DNA of 64,000 nt, taken from Rhizophagus clarus. Taxonomy: Eukaryota; Glomeromycota; Glomeromycetes; Glomerales; Glomeraceae. The translations under genes and the position numbers were made by a program. Within the stretch, counting starts at the first letter, position 1. Each line of letters starts with the position of its first letter. The stretch spans positions 1 through 64,000 of the forward strand of contig BLAL01000208.1 of NCBI GenBank assembly GCA_015698045.1, written 5' to 3'. The notes beneath the pieces are model-generated. The model was given only the letters and a program-made list of their open reading frames with translations. It was not told the origin of the DNA and ran no database searches. Below, piece by piece: positions 61,754 through 64,000 of this stretch.

Positions 61754-62343
61754 TTTATTAAAACATTTGAATTTTGACAACTCCGAATAAATGTGAGTGG
61801 TTGATCAATTATATTTGTTCCTTGAAAATTTTACCACTTTCAGAGCTGTACAACATGTTTCGGTTTAACAACTCCGAAAATACGTCATGAGAATGATAGA
61901 ATGATCTTGTAATACGTAATACATAAAAATCTCACGTGCATCAATAATCATCCAAATAAAGTTAGTTTATCGGAAATGTATACCATAAAAAGATCCATTC
62001 AATAAAAATGATCAAATTCAATAGACGCGAGCGAGCATTAGTGGCTCAGTGTTACTTTCACGAAAAATCAAATAAATATTAATTATTTCTACTGCAGAAA
62101 TCTTTTTTTTTTTTTTTTTTTTTTTGTTCTTTGTAGAACGGCTCTAGTAAATAAATGTTGTTTATTAATTTGGTCGGTGATTCGACGCGCAATTGTACAT
62201 ATAACTAAAAATTGCAATTATCCGAAACATTAATTAATTTTTCCGACGTATTACTTCTAAAGTACTAAAAATTGCTTGCATTGGTTTCTCATTAATGGTT
62301 AATAAATGCGCCCTATAAAAAGTATCTACTAAATTTGTACAAA
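61754..62343. other. 5' flank of kinase gene 3
   Basis: No gene. A T run of ~23 bases is at 62103-62125. ACAACTCCGAA occurs twice (61779 and 61868). No clear TATA box. Confidence 0.4.
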
Positions 62344-62426
62344 ATGAGCTCATTCATATATAATTGGCTTTAGATTAGCTTAAATTTGGATCCTAACTTA
62401 GAGCCGGTTATATATGGATGAGCCCA
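62344..62426. repeat. 83-bp imperfect palindrome
   Basis: ATGAGCTCATTCATATATAA (62344 onward) pairs with TTATATATGGATGAGCCCAT ending at 62426, and the arms extend to ~35 bases each with a 13-base loop. It could be a hairpin, a tiny MITE or two transposon ends brought together. Confidence 0.7.
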
Positions 62427-64000
62427 TATAGTATAAAGACTTTTATAAGGCATGTAAACTTGCAAAAAAGATTATAACGCTAATATTTCATAGTATTGAG
62501 GGCATAATATGATATATAAATACTAACTTAATAATGTGAATTATTTGAAACATTATAAGTGAAATTTATTAACATCATTAAATATTCTTTCATAGGTATT
62601 AGCAAGTTTATTAACTTAGGTCCAATTTCATGTCATTAAACCCTATTTGAAATCATCTAGTATTTATTATGAATTAAATTTAATTTGTAATAATTGAATA
62701 TGAAATAATTTTTACAAGAGAAACTCCCAAGTTACGAAATGTTAATATATTTGATGCTTTTTATAGGAACACATTAATTTCGTTCTAGTGCGCGTGGCAA
62801 CAAAGTTTGTCAAGTTACGTTATCTGACGTTTTAATTTGTATATATCTTTCTCGTTTTTGTGGCAAAAAAAAAAATGAAAGCTTGATAAATTACGATTTT
62901 AAATATCAAACCCTATTAAAGAAAATGGCTCTTAACGTTAAATAAGAAAGAAAGTTAGACAGTTTACAGAACTCGATGCGATTTTTAAAATTCCATATAT
63001 GAATATGAATTTCTATATCACTATTTTTTCAGTCAACCGGAGGTTTCGTTAATAACATTAATCGAGTTCTGACTGTACAGTGTGAATAAAAAAATTGTTG
63101 AAAATATTTAATTGCGTAAATAGTAAATAACGACAGCCTCTCGCCTTTTACTACACAAATAAGACTTTTTCTTAATTCTTTTAAAATGAATAAATGCGTT
63201 CGAGTATGATTAAAATATAGAGAAATTTATTTATTAACAATTAAAAAGTTATATTCGAAAGTTTAATAACGTAACAAACAGTAGTATATTAATAAATTCA
63301 GCAAAGATAAAAATGAAGCACAACTACTGGATTACTTCTGCTGGGTAATTCTGTAAGTGTTCCGCTTATAATATTTTTTCTATTATGTAGTTAACAATCT
63401 GCGAAAGTGTTAATTTATGGTAAATGTCGTGGTTTCAAAGTTATTGAAATCGATAAATTTATAATACACGTGTTGTGTTCTCCGTATACTCGTATATTTT
63501 TTAAACAAAATTGTGTTTTTGTGTTTGCGTTGTTTGTTTTTTGTTTTTGTCCGAAAATATGCACCTAATGTACGAAAAATATACTGTGTGCACGAAAAGC
63601 ACAGCACATGCATGCCGTATGAAAAAAACCTATCAATTTCAATAATTGAAATCCACAGTAAATCACGGAACTTTTTTTACTCAAACGTCCGAATATTTGG
63701 TTTTGTTTTATTTAAATGCTTTCATATTTTTGTATTTATTAAAACTTCTTTCGCAATGGAAGATAAAACTTAGAATTACTTTTTCAAAAAAAAAACAATA
63801 GTAAATTAATTAAAGATTTGGATGCATTGATCCAGAAAATAAATATAATGGGAATACAGGAACAAAATTTTTTTAATGTATTAATAGAGCATATAGTACG
63901 CTGCAATCGCTGTATGATTATTTTCGTTTATTCCCTGACCTTGTTATGACAAGCCGCCACGGTCAAAAGTGCGTAATAGTATACAGCGTATACACGTTAT
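62427..64000. other. AT-rich intergenic DNA to the window end
   Basis: No gene supported. The frames at 63410-63613 (minus) and 63513-63773 (plus) overlap, are low in complexity and have no recognisable motif. Confidence 0.4.

Noticed and set aside
63410..63773. Overlapping frames on both strands near the window end
   Set aside because: Low complexity, no motif, and they overlap each other.

Overview
The window looks like nuclear DNA of an arbuscular mycorrhizal fungus (Glomeromycotina, most like Rhizophagus). Three things point there: very AT-rich intergenic DNA with short GT-AG introns; multi-exon kinase genes carrying the repeated 'FEWIPYNQF ... VYSAKW.DGPLYW' signature I associate with the expanded tyrosine-kinase-like family of these fungi; and dense DNA transposons. 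The organism call is inference from protein style, not from a marker gene.

Layout. (1) 1-13618: a Polinton/Maverick-like element with ~570 bp terminal inverted repeats (TIRs). It carries a superfamily 3 helicase, a protein-primed family B DNA polymerase preceded by an OTU-like protease motif, an A32-like packaging ATPase, a chromodomain integrase of retroviral type and small zinc-ribbon proteins. Where jelly-roll capsid genes would be expected there is instead a Ty3-type Gag followed by a retropepsin-like protease. The left two thirds is broken by frameshifts; the three genes at the right end are intact. (2) 13818-17482: an intact six-exon kinase gene with five consecutive kinase N-lobes and one C-lobe. 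(3) 19249-25949: a TA-flanked MITE, then two autonomous-type hAT transposons side by side, each inactivated in its transposase. (4) 27911-31421: a paralogous kinase gene, now a pseudogene; a further relic of a kinase tail lies at 34190-34310. (5) 35743-36201: a small secreted protein gene with one in-frame stop. (6) 37140-41120: retroelement-like remnants, a MITE and a ~490 bp T-rich tract. (7) 41408-41479: a tRNA-Pro(UGG). (8) 44928-46516: an intact seven-exon gene for a seven-helix receptor-like membrane protein. (9) 49551-53432: a Tc1/IS630-type transposase gene split by a nested set of at least five insertions. (10) 55752-61753: a ten-exon kinase gene with nine N-lobes, all introns phase 0. 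(11) 61754-64000: AT-rich DNA with no supported gene.

The most unusual content is the Polinton-like element with a Gag-protease module beside a DNA-packaging ATPase, and the kinase genes, which appear to have grown by repeated duplication of one phase-0 exon holding half of one N-lobe, a zinc ribbon and half of the next. All homology statements are from reading motifs by eye; no database search was possible.
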